In this document: in pieces, positions 8,735 through 16,834 of the stretch
Layout of the letters: each line of letters starts with the position of its first letter
How positions within the stretch are numbered: the stretch's first letter is position 1
Assembly (NCBI RefSeq): GCF_000213555.1
Contig: NZ_GL891994.1
Span: 49,612 to 76,150, forward strand
DNA from: Dysgonomonas gadei ATCC BAA-286
Lineage (GTDB): Bacteria; Bacteroidota; Bacteroidia; Bacteroidales; Dysgonomonadaceae
DNA: 26,539 nucleotides
Direction: 5' to 3'
Notes under the pieces: model-generated
Told to the model about the DNA's origin: nothing
The model's input: the letters and a program-made list of their open reading frames with translations, nothing else
The model's database searches: none
Program-made: the position numbers and the translations under genes

Positions 8735-10384
8735 ATGAAAACACGAATAGTATTGGTATTCCTTTCTGTATTTATGGCCGGGAAGAGCTTGTCAATAAAT
8801 ATATCCGGCAATATTGGCACTGAGAAACCGGAAAAAGGAATATTTTCTCCACCACTGATGGGCTGGAGTTCATGGAATGCCTTCCGCGTAAATATAAGTG
8901 AAGACATAATTAAACGGCAGGCTGATTATCTGGTTTCAAAAGGATTGAAAGATGCCGGTTATAAATTTGTGAATATCGATGACGGATTTTTTGGGGCGCG
9001 CGATAAGTCGGGAAAAATGCATGCTAATCCGGAGCGCTTTCCCAATGGTATGAAACCCGTAGTCAATCATGTCCACCATCTTGGACTGAAAGCCGGGATC
9101 TATACAGACGCAGGAAATAATACATGCGGCTCGATGGCAGCGGAAGATCAGGATAAATCCGGTGTAGGCGCCGGAATTTACGGACATGAATTACAAGATG
9201 CCGAACTTTATTTTAACGAATGGGGATTCGATTTTATCAAAATAGATTACTGCGGCGGCTCGTATTTAGGATTGAGCGAAAAAGACAGATATACATCTAT
9301 CCGTAACAATATCGACAAAGTAAAGGAAGGTATTGCTCTGAATATCTGCCGTTGGGCATTTCCAGGCACATGGGCCAAGGGCGTGGCCGACTCATGGCGT
9401 ATAAGCGGGGATATCAATGCTCATTGGAATTCGTTGAAATATGTAGTAGGTAAGAACCTCTATATGTCGGCTTACGCAGGGAACGGACATTATAACGACA
9501 TGGATATGATGGTCATCGGCTTTCAGAATAACAGCATGGTAGGAGGGGCAGGGCTTACCCCGACCGAAGAAGAAGCCCATTTCGGTTTATGGTGTATTAT
9601 GAGTTCCCCGTTACTTATCGGATGCGATTTGGAAAAGATACCTGAATCTTCATTGAAATTATTGACGAATAAGGAACTTATTGCCTTGAATCAGGATCCG
9701 CTCGGGCTGCAAGCATATGTCGTACAACACGACAATGAAGGGTATGTGCTGGTAAAAGATATTGAGCAAAAGAGAGGGAAAGCACGTGCTGTGGCGCTTT
9801 ATAATCCCGCTGATACGCCTTGCTTATTTTCCGTACCCTTTTCAGCATTGGAATTTGAAGGAAAAGTAAAGGTAAGGGACTTAGTAAAGCACACTGATCT
9901 GGGTAGCTTCTCAGGATCTTTTGAACAAGAGCTCCCTGCCCGTAGCGCTATAATCCTGCGTATGGAAGGGCAAAACCGTATAGAGCCTGTATTGTATGAA
10001 GCTGAATGGGCTTACCTACCTCTGTTCAACGATCTGGGAAAATCACCGAAGGGAATCTTGTATGCGGCAGATGAAAAAGCTTCAGGAAAAATGAAAGTCG
10101 GTTACTGTGGAGGCAGTCCGGAAAACTATGCCGAATGGAAAGAAGTATATAGCAAAGAAGGCGGGCATTATGATATGACAATTTTTTATTCATTTGGCAA
10201 TAACCGCAAACTGGAACTGACAATCAACGGACAAAAGCAAATACTCGAAGAACTGGGTACAGATGATAACCACTCCAGAATAACAGTGCCCGTAGAATTA
10301 AAACCCGGATACAATATAATCCGGATGGGAAATAGCTATAACTGGGCTCCTGACATAGATTATTTTACATTGACAAAAAAATAA
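8735..10384 (+). CDS. Secreted GH27 alpha-galactosidase with C-terminal carbohydrate-binding-like domain
   Basis: This is a retaining glycoside hydrolase that removes terminal alpha-linked galactose, and is probably periplasmic or surface-exposed. The ATG at 8735 gives 549 residues with a signal peptide; the open frame extends up to a TTG at 8708, but that would put unneeded residues before the signal. GH27 motifs are clear: MGWSSWNAF near the N-terminus of the barrel, FVNIDDGFF, the nucleophile in KIDYCGG (Asp171) and the acid/base in WRISGDI (Asp226). The spacing of 55 residues matches that in characterised family members. The barrel is followed by a beta-sandwich. A further domain at about residues 420-549 begins YEAEWAYL and ends PDIDYFTL, resembling CBM35/CBM6-like modules. 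It follows the SusCD operon and precedes a beta-galactosidase, so both probably act on the same galactose-containing glycan. GH27 also contains alpha-N-acetylgalactosaminidases, which cannot be fully excluded. Confidence 0.92.
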   Translation: MKTRIVLVFLSVFMAGKSLSINISGNIGTEKPEKGIFSPPLMGWSSWNAFRVNISEDIIKRQADYLVSKGLKDAGYKFVNIDDGFFGARDKSGKMHANPERFPNGMKPVVNHVHHLGLKAGIYTDAGNNTCGSMAAEDQDKSGVGAGIYGHELQDAELYFNEWGFDFIKIDYCGGSYLGLSEKDRYTSIRNNIDKVKEGIALNICRWAFPGTWAKGVADSWRISGDINAHWNSLKYVVGKNLYMSAYAGNGHYNDMDMMVIGFQNNSMVGGAGLTPTEEEAHFGLWCIMSSPLLIGCDLEKIPESSLKLLTNKELIALNQDPLGLQAYVVQHDNEGYVLVKDIEQKRGKARAVALYNPADTPCLFSVPFSALEFEGKVKVRDLVKHTDLGSFSGSFEQELPARSAIILRMEGQNRIEPVLYEAEWAYLPLFNDLGKSPKGILYAADEKASGKMKVGYCGGSPENYAEWKEVYSKEGGHYDMTIFYSFGNNRKLELTINGQKQILEELGTDDNHSRITVPVELKPGYNIIRMGNSYNWAPDIDYFTLTKK

Positions 10385-10559
10385 GTCTATTTTTCATTCT
10401 CAAAACAATATTTTATACCATAAGATTTACCGGCTTAAAAACCGGAAGGAAGATTTCCTGCAAACAGCAACTGAGGTTTATAAACAGATATTGGGTAATT
10501 AAGCTCTTTGCATATGAGAAAAGAAAATATAATCTCTGTAAATTCAAACAAATACTATC
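10385..10559 (+). promoter_or_regulatory. Intergenic region between the GH27 and GH35 genes
   Basis: These 175 bases hold no gene. A short CCGG...CCGG inverted repeat (near 10428-10444, A-rich loop) is too weak and lacks a T run, so it is not called a terminator. The GH35 gene could be reached by read-through from GH27 or have its own promoter here; no clear -33/-7 pair is visible. Confidence 0.3.
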
Positions 10560-12458
10560 ATGGAAAGGCGAAACTATTTACTATTATTGCTATTGCTATT
10601 GTTTTTACCGGCTCCTGTAACCATACAGTCCCAGAGTAAGCATACCTTTAAGATAAAAGGCGGGGATTTTGTCTACGACGGAAAGCCTGTCCGCATTATA
10701 TCGGGAGAGATGCATTATCCCCGTATACCTCACCAGTACTGGCGTCACCGTATGCAAATGTTGAAAGCAATGGGTCTAAATGCAGTAGCCACATATGTAT
10801 TCTGGAATGCACATGAACCCGAACCGGGTAAGTGGGACTTTACCGAAGATAAGAACCTGGCAGAATATATAAAGATTGCCGGTGAAGAAGGCCTGATGGT
10901 TATCTTGCGCCCTGGTCCTTATGTATGTGCCGAATGGGAGTTCGGGGGCTATCCGTGGTGGCTCCAGAATGTTGAAGAAATGGAACTGCGACGCGACAAT
11001 GAGCAATTCCTGAAATATACCCAATTGTATATAAACAGGCTGTATCAGGAAGTGGGTAACCTGCAAATAACCAAGGGTGGACCTATTATTATGGTACAGG
11101 CCGAAAATGAATTCGGTTCCTATGTCTCCCAGCGGAAAGATATTCCTCTTGAAGAACACCGCCGTTATAACGCGAAGATTGTACAGCAACTGAAAACAGC
11201 AGGCTTTGATATCCCTTCTTTTACATCCGACGGCAGCTGGTTGTTTGAAGGCGGGGCTGTACCGGGTGCTCTTCCTACTGCAAACGGTGAAAGTAATATT
11301 GATAACCTGAAAAAAGTGGTGAACCGGTACAACGGAGGACAAGGCCCCTACATGGTTGCTGAGTTTTATCCGGGCTGGCTTGCACACTGGGTGGAACCTC
11401 ATCCCCAGGTAAGTGCGACAAGTGTTGCCCGCCAGACAGAGAAATACCTTCAGAATGATGTATCTATCAACTATTATATGGTTCATGGTGGTACTAACTT
11501 CGGATTTACAAGTGGTGCCAATTATGATAAGAAGCATGATATACAACCAGACCTGACCAGTTATGATTATGATGCACCGGTCAGTGAAGCCGGATGGGTT
11601 ACCCCAAAGTTCGATTCACTGCGTAATGTTATCCAAAAATATGTAGATTACACTTTACCAGAGGCTCCTTCCGCTATTGACCTGATAGAGATTCCGTCTA
11701 TAAGACTTGACAAGGTAGCGACCTTGGAAGGCATGGACTTTAAGACAACAGAAAATAACACACCACTGACCTTTGAACAACTGAATCAAGGGTATGGATA
11801 TGTTTTATACCGCAAACACTTTAACCAGCCGATAAGCGGGACATTAGAGATAAAGGGACTGCGTGACTATGCCACTGTATATACAAATGATGAAAAGGCC
11901 GGGGAGCTGAACCGCTATTTTAATAAATACACAATGGATATTGATGTCCCGTTTAACAGTACATTGGAAATACTGGTGGAGAATATGGGACGTATCAACT
12001 ACGGCTCGGAGATTATCCATAATACAAAAGGGATTATAAGTCCTGTCAGGATAAATGATATGGAAATCGAAGGTGGCTGGCAGATGATTTCGATTCCAAT
12101 GGATAAAGCTCCTGATTTCAGCAAGATGGACCAGGCGAGTGTATATGATAATAACGAATCAGCGATTAAATCACTGGCGGGTAAACCTGTGTTGTATAAA
12201 GGTACTTTCAATCTGACAGAGACCGGCGATACTTTCATCAATATGGAAGACTGGGGTAAAGGGATTATCTTTATCAATGGAAAGAATATCGGCCGTTACT
12301 GGTATGTGGGTCCACAACAGACACTTTATATCCCGGGTGTGTGGCTTAAGAAAGGAGAGAATAAGATCATTATTTTCGAGCAGCTGAATGATAAGCCGCA
12401 TACGGAAGTGAGGACGACCAAAGTGCCGGTATTAGCGAAACTTAAGATAGGACAATGA
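10560..12458 (+). CDS. Secreted GH35 beta-galactosidase
   Basis: This is a retaining beta-galactosidase that removes terminal beta-linked galactose, exported by an N-terminal signal segment with a nine-residue Leu run followed by Phe (YLLLLLLLLFLPAP). The product is 632 residues. The GH35 barrel is recognisable from IISGEMHYPRIPHQYW, YVFWNAHEPEPG, ILRPGPYVCAEWEFGG and the catalytic sites: acid/base Glu184 in QAENEFG and nucleophile Glu268 in VAEFYPGW. The C-terminal third has the jelly-roll sequence usual for the family (GRINYGSEI, FINGKNIGRYWYVGPQQTLYIPG). The start is supported by the signal peptide directly after it and the lack of a better one. It follows the GH27 gene on the same strand, so the two probably strip alpha- and beta-galactosyl ends from one glycan. 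The exact linkage cannot be read from sequence. Confidence 0.95.
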   Translation: MERRNYLLLLLLLLFLPAPVTIQSQSKHTFKIKGGDFVYDGKPVRIISGEMHYPRIPHQYWRHRMQMLKAMGLNAVATYVFWNAHEPEPGKWDFTEDKNLAEYIKIAGEEGLMVILRPGPYVCAEWEFGGYPWWLQNVEEMELRRDNEQFLKYTQLYINRLYQEVGNLQITKGGPIIMVQAENEFGSYVSQRKDIPLEEHRRYNAKIVQQLKTAGFDIPSFTSDGSWLFEGGAVPGALPTANGESNIDNLKKVVNRYNGGQGPYMVAEFYPGWLAHWVEPHPQVSATSVARQTEKYLQNDVSINYYMVHGGTNFGFTSGANYDKKHDIQPDLTSYDYDAPVSEAGWVTPKFDSLRNVIQKYVDYTLPEAPSAIDLIEIPSIRLDKVATLEGMDFKTTENNTPLTFEQLNQGYGYVLYRKHFNQPISGTLEIKGLRDYATVYTNDEKAGELNRYFNKYTMDIDVPFNSTLEILVENMGRINYGSEIIHNTKGIISPVRINDMEIEGGWQMISIPMDKAPDFSKMDQASVYDNNESAIKSLAGKPVLYKGTFNLTETGDTFINMEDWGKGIIFINGKNIGRYWYVGPQQTLYIPGVWLKKGENKIIIFEQLNDKPHTEVRTTKVPVLAKLKIGQ

Positions 12459-12523
12459 ATAAAATACGGTATGTATAACTGTGGGTAAATTGTATACAGA
12501 TTAAATTAAGGGCATATAAATTT

Positions 12524-13917
12524 AACTGTGTCAGCTAATTTTTCTTCTCAATAACTTAGGATCTTTTTATGTCCATTTCTTACAATGGGTAATGTAAATC
12601 CTGAGTTTTGTTGGTTTTACAAAACTAATAAAATATTGGAGATATTGTTATTAATCCAGTAATGTAAACCTGTCCGGATATATAATAGCCAGTTGTTGAG
12701 CTGTTTTGCTCCATTCTCAGAGTGGCATTATCCACTTCTTTTTGATATTACGGTAGCCAGGTAAACGAGCTTTTCCAAAGCGGTATCATTGGTGAAAACA
12801 CCTTTGTTTTTAGTAACCTTCCTTATTTGACGGTGATATCCCTCTACTGTGTTGGTGGTGTATATCATCCCTCTGATCCCATCAGGGTATTGGAAGTAAG
12901 CCGAGAGCCGGTCCCAGTTATTACGCCATGATTTTATAATGATGGGGTAATCCTCACCCCATTTAAGTTCCAGATTATCGAGTTCGACTTCCGCCTGTTC
13001 TTGCTGACAGCACGGTAAACCAGTTTAAGATCACGCATAAACTCTTTCTGGTTTTTACTGGCTACATATTTAATAGAGTTCCGTATTTGATGGACAATGC
13101 AGGTCTGAACGGTAGTATCAGGGAAAATACTTTTGATAGCATCGGCAAAGCCAGTCAGATTATCTGTACAGGCAATCAGGATATCTTCTACTCCCCGGCT
13201 TTGTAGATCGGATAAACAGGACAGCCAGAAGTTGGCTCCTTCACTTTTAGCGATATACGTGCCTAACAGTTCCTTATATCCCTCTTTGTTTATACCCAGA
13301 ATATTGTAGATAGCGCTGGTTACCGGCCGGTTCTTATCGTCCATAACTTTGTAATGGATGGCATCCATCCAGACGATCGCATAGACATTATCCAAAGGAC
13401 AGCTACGCCAGGCCTGTATCTCGGGCAGAACCCGGTCGGTGATGGCACTGATAGTTCCAGCTAATATCCGGTTACCCAAATTCTCCTCCATCCACTCACT
13501 GATCTGGCGCGTACTGTTACCCATAGCATATAAACCGATAATATGATCCGCAACGCCATCGGCTAAAATACGCTCCCGTTTTTTTATAAATTCCGGCTCA
13601 AAGGTAGATTCCCGGTCTCGTGGTGTATGTACGGTCACTTCGTCTAGGGGCGTTTGGACTTGCTTGGGGGTATGACCATTGCGACGATTGCCGGACAAAC
13701 GTTCATGTTTGTCCAGATGAGCATCCATCTCTCCTTCAAGAGCAGCATTCAGGATATTTTCCAATAAGGGAGCAAAAGCTCCGCCCTTACCAAATAAAGA
13801 CTTGCCTGACTAAAATTGTTCTAAGGTTTTCTTCTTAATACTTTCAAAATCAAACTCTTTTTCCATAATAAAAACTGTGTGAGTAAAAATAATAATTTAT
13901 TCTTGCTTGACACAGTT
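12524..13917 (-). mobile_element. IS256-family insertion sequence, inactive
   Basis: The element is about 1.39 kb and is bounded by inverted ends AACTGTGTCA (12524-12533) and TGACACAGTT (13908-13917). Similarity continues inwards with one gap (GCTAA against AGCAA). It carries one transposase gene on the minus strand with two disabling mutations, and about 195 non-coding bases after the transposase stop. The 8 bases outside each end (ATAAATTT, TAGTTCAC) do not match, so no target duplication is visible. This fits an old insertion or a deletion next to the element. The right end cuts into the LanC-like gene. Confidence 0.85.
12728..13866 (-). pseudogene. IS256-family (mutator-type) transposase, broken by a stop and a frameshift
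   Basis: The reconstructed protein would be about 379 residues, normal for the family, and would catalyse DDE-type cut-and-paste transposition. It begins MEKEFDFESIKKK at 13866. An in-frame TAG at 13810-13812 (codon 19) interrupts it, after which the frame continues SGKSLFGKGGAFAPLLENIL. Catalytic Asp motifs are visible in VWMDAIHYKV and CTDNLTGF. Near 12995-13003 one base appears to be missing: the frame passes from AVSK into NRRKSNS, while the correct continuation (AEVELDNLELKWGEDYP) lies in another frame. That frame carries the third acidic residue in TTNTVEGYHRQIRK and ends at 12728. The longest intact stretch, 12934-13764, is therefore only the middle of the gene. Two independent lesions make it very unlikely to be active. 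Confidence 0.9.
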
Positions 13918-14846
13918 TAGTTCACAGTATCATTTTTAGAGATAGTTAATAGTACACTACCAAGCCCAGCCAGCCCCTTATAAAGTATAAAATCAGTTTT
14001 CTCTAAACTTTCTTGTTTTTGTTTTACAAAGCTGAATATATCCGTAAATGACATTTCTTTGATAGTAGAAATCCCAAAATATAAATTTTCTAAGTTCCAT
14101 AACTTGATTGTTGACGCTATATCAAGATTGCCGACTGTTTCATCAGAGTTCAATAAACTAACATCTTTCCAATATTTTTTTAGTTGTGGTGATAGATTTA
14201 TTTGAAAACGATGAAAGATATAATGATCTACTTTATCATATAACTTATATCTATGTATTTTTTTTAAAACATGTGGGAGTAATCTCATAATCTGATCCAC
14301 TTCAGCCTCACAATTCTTCTTGACACTTATTTTCTCTAAAAAATATAGAATTGAATTAAGATGATACAGGGAGGTTGTTCCTTTATATCCAGAAATTCCT
14401 TTATAACAGAAATCCAGAAGCTGGTTTATATATTTATCAAATTCCTCGTTAGATTCATTATCTGGCAATCTCTCTAACAAGTATATCCCTTGTCCCAATA
14501 GTGAAGCAGAGGGATCACAACTCAATTGATAAAAAACTCTCTTGTCTATATCAAAAAGTACATCATTAACATCTCCTTCTACATATTTATTCTTTATCAA
14601 ATAGTTTACTCCCCATCCTATACCTGAAATCCCAGATTCAAAATCAGGAGAACTATGATTCACTGAATCCAGGACTTTATCTAATAAGTCATCTGCAAAA
14701 TCGCAATAATATTTACGACCAGCATAGCGAGCATATTGATATAAATATAGAACAATTCCCATCCTGCCATTTAACAATCCCGGATTTTCTATATGATAGC
14801 TATAAAGCAGAAGTGTATTTGCTATTTTCAGCAGCTCTTTTTCCAT
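13917..14846 (-). CDS. LanC-like protein, C-terminus probably cut by the IS element
   Basis: The 309-residue protein has the glycine-rich helix-hairpin repeats of the LanC alpha/alpha-barrel family: LLNGRMGIVLYLY (residues 24-36), SGISGIGWGVNYLI (71-84) and YKGLAGLGSVLL (289-300). True LanC enzymes bind zinc through Cys, Cys and His (the CHG motif) and close lanthionine rings. No CHG motif is present, and the precursor of this cluster has no cysteine, so a thioether cyclase role is unlikely. Related LanC-like proteins occur in Bacteroidales double-glycine peptide systems; their function is not known to me. The gene starts 6 bases after the glycosyltransferase stop and is clearly in the same operon. 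Its stop codon (13917-13919) includes the last base of the IS element, so the natural C-terminus was probably a little longer. Whether the product still works is uncertain. Confidence 0.75.
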   Translation of the reverse strand: MEKELLKIANTLLLYSYHIENPGLLNGRMGIVLYLYQYARYAGRKYYCDFADDLLDKVLDSVNHSSPDFESGISGIGWGVNYLIKNKYVEGDVNDVLFDIDKRVFYQLSCDPSASLLGQGIYLLERLPDNESNEEFDKYINQLLDFCYKGISGYKGTTSLYHLNSILYFLEKISVKKNCEAEVDQIMRLLPHVLKKIHRYKLYDKVDHYIFHRFQINLSPQLKKYWKDVSLLNSDETVGNLDIASTIKLWNLENLYFGISTIKEMSFTDIFSFVKQKQESLEKTDFILYKGLAGLGSVLLTISKNDTVN

Positions 14847-14852
14847 AAAATA

Positions 14853-16697
14853 TTATTTTGTCTTGTTTATGACTTCCCTAAAAAATTCAATGATATAAGG
14901 TATATGATAATCATAAGTAAATTTTAGCCTTTCGCTATGTACATTTCGTTCAATTTGAGCTAATTTATTTTTATTTTTCAATTGAATCACTAACTCATCA
15001 AGGGTTTTATAGAATATGCCAACGTTGTGATCCTTAACATAGTTTCTCATCGATACGATATGGTCCGGATTATTTTTTTGAATCATTGGAATTCCCGCTG
15101 CAGCTAATGTACTTATCCGTGCAGGAATATTTAAATCGGCCCAACTAGCTCTCATCAATGAGTTACAATTGAGACTATCAAAAGAATGCAACCATCCTGC
15201 ATCATATTTTGAAAATTCTTTAACCCATCCAAATTGAGAAACATGTGGTTCTACATGGAAATGATTAGGAGCAGCGTTTCTATAATGTGATAACATTGCC
15301 TCTTCAGATATATGATTTTCATTATATACATGAACATGAATATTATTCTGTGCTAAAAAATGCATATCTGAAGGAGTGAGCCCAATTATCCTTCCTACAT
15401 TTACGGTATGTATCGCTCCATCAGATTCAGATAGTTTTTCAGAGAATTCTCCATTGAAACAATTCCTTTTTGGCAGTTCCGGATCTAAGATATATACAGG
15501 ACGAGATAAAGAATGGAAAGGGACAAATAATTCAAACCATTCTTTGACTTCTTCATTGAGGTACATTCTACCATCAGCATAGGTATAAAGCTCAATTAGT
15601 TTATTCCATAATCCCGATTTCATAGCCTCGTGAGGACTTTCTTTAAAATGCCAGATAAAAGGAATACCTGTATTCGCCTTCATCACTTCATGAGCTATAT
15701 CTATAGCTCCTGTACTTAATTGGGCATATATTACATCAGGCTTTAGTCCTTTAACTCTCTCCTGCCAATTTTCGTACGGGATATCTTCTACATAGCCAAA
15801 AGGTAACGGTCCTATTGTGGAATAACAAAAAGCAGGTTTAGCCCATAGTCCATACAATTTATGCCCCGCTTCTTCAAAAGCATATACCCGTTCCGAATTA
15901 TATGCCAGGTCTCCGACTAAAAGTATCGTTAAATAACCATCTGATAACTCCTTCTTAGCCCTAAAGGGCTTGTAAATTAAATTTTCATCTATGGTCTTAT
16001 AATTAGTGGCTCTGTACATAATGGGTTCTTGCACTTTATAATAATGTCTATATCGGTTCAGTCCTCCGCCAAATTTTTCACCCGTTATTTTATGTCGTTG
16101 ATTAGGATGACTCGTCCATTCACATGTCGCTTTTTTAGTTGGGACAAATATTCCCTTGCCTGTTAGTTTTTTCCAGAAGGTAAAAAATAAATCATCAGAT
16201 ACATATTCTTCCCTTTCTACCCATCTATCTTTAGTGTTCTTGTGAGCTGTTTGCACAAGAAGCAAATTATAATTTAACCTTACACCTTCAGATTGTCTAT
16301 ATAATAGAAAACCTGGATTCCCGGATTCATCGTATCTCACCCCACTAAATGCAAGTATAATATCTTCAGATTCATCCAATCTTCCCTTAAGTGATTCTAG
16401 ATGATCTCTATCATAAAAATCATCAGATGGAAGATAAGCAATATAACTATATCCAGCAATGTCTAGTCCTTGGTTGATAGCATAACCCAGTCCTTGATTA
16501 TTATTATTTTTCACGTATCTTATTTGAGGATTTACCAAGAAATCAGATATAAAAAGTTCCGTTTCGTCTGTACAGCCATCATTTATAATGATAAGCTCCC
16601 AGTTTGTATACGTTTGCGTATATAAGCTCAAAATGGCTCTCCGTATAAAGGAGGACTGATTATAAGTGGGCATAATGACTGAAAAGCCGTCTTTCAT
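14853..16697 (-). CDS. Two-domain glycosyltransferase (GT2 plus GT-B/GT4-like) of the peptide cluster
   Basis: This cytoplasmic enzyme probably transfers sugar to the cluster's precursor peptide. The 614-residue product starts with a GT2 (GT-A fold) domain: FSVIMPTYNQSSFIRRAILS, INDGCTDET (38-46) and the DxD-like SDDFYDRDH (SDD at 91-93). From about residue 258 a second Rossmann-like domain begins (YLTILLVGDLAYNSERVYAFEEAGHKLYGLW). It continues with GLKPDVIYAQLS, a region resembling GT4-type GT-B enzymes and an ARISTLAAAGIPMI segment that looks like a nucleotide-sugar-binding end. Glycosyltransferases are known companions of GG-leader peptides in Bacteroidales. The gene lies between the precursor and the LanC-like gene, with a hairpin in the 137-base gap before it. 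The sugar and the acceptor residue are unknown. The Ser-rich precursor repeats make O-linkage to serine the simplest guess. Confidence 0.8.
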   Translation of the reverse strand: MKDGFSVIMPTYNQSSFIRRAILSLYTQTYTNWELIIINDGCTDETELFISDFLVNPQIRYVKNNNNQGLGYAINQGLDIAGYSYIAYLPSDDFYDRDHLESLKGRLDESEDIILAFSGVRYDESGNPGFLLYRQSEGVRLNYNLLLVQTAHKNTKDRWVEREEYVSDDLFFTFWKKLTGKGIFVPTKKATCEWTSHPNQRHKITGEKFGGGLNRYRHYYKVQEPIMYRATNYKTIDENLIYKPFRAKKELSDGYLTILLVGDLAYNSERVYAFEEAGHKLYGLWAKPAFCYSTIGPLPFGYVEDIPYENWQERVKGLKPDVIYAQLSTGAIDIAHEVMKANTGIPFIWHFKESPHEAMKSGLWNKLIELYTYADGRMYLNEEVKEWFELFVPFHSLSRPVYILDPELPKRNCFNGEFSEKLSESDGAIHTVNVGRIIGLTPSDMHFLAQNNIHVHVYNENHISEEAMLSHYRNAAPNHFHVEPHVSQFGWVKEFSKYDAGWLHSFDSLNCNSLMRASWADLNIPARISTLAAAGIPMIQKNNPDHIVSMRNYVKDHNVGIFYKTLDELVIQLKNKNKLAQIERNVHSERLKFTYDYHIPYIIEFFREVINKTK

Positions 16698-16787
16698 ATT
16701 AAATATTTAGTATTACGTAATATTTCATCTTATATGCAAAATTCACCACGTTAAGAGTATTATGAATAATCATTCTATAAAAATAAT

Positions 16788-16830
16788 TTAATACAGAAAG
16801 AAGATATGAATATTCTTCTTTCTGTATTAA
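16788..16830 (-). terminator. 17-bp hairpin between precursor and glycosyltransferase genes
   Basis: A perfect inverted repeat (16788-16804 with 16814-16830) has a 9-base loop. It starts 5 bases after the precursor stop codon. On the minus strand it is followed by an AT-rich stretch (AATTATTTTTATAG). It could be a leaky terminator or an mRNA-stabilising hairpin that gives more precursor than modifying enzymes, an arrangement common in peptide natural-product operons. The flank is not a perfect T run, so termination is probably partial. Confidence 0.7.
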
Positions 16831-16834
16831 TTCA

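Noticed and set aside
12516..13925. Target-site duplication around the IS element
   Set aside because: The 8 bases beyond each inverted end are ATAAATTT and TAGTTCAC, which do not match, nor do shifted versions that I tried.
13917..14846. Lanthipeptide cyclase making thioether rings
   Set aside because: No CHG zinc motif is visible, the precursor has no Cys, and no LanB or LanM-type dehydratase is present.
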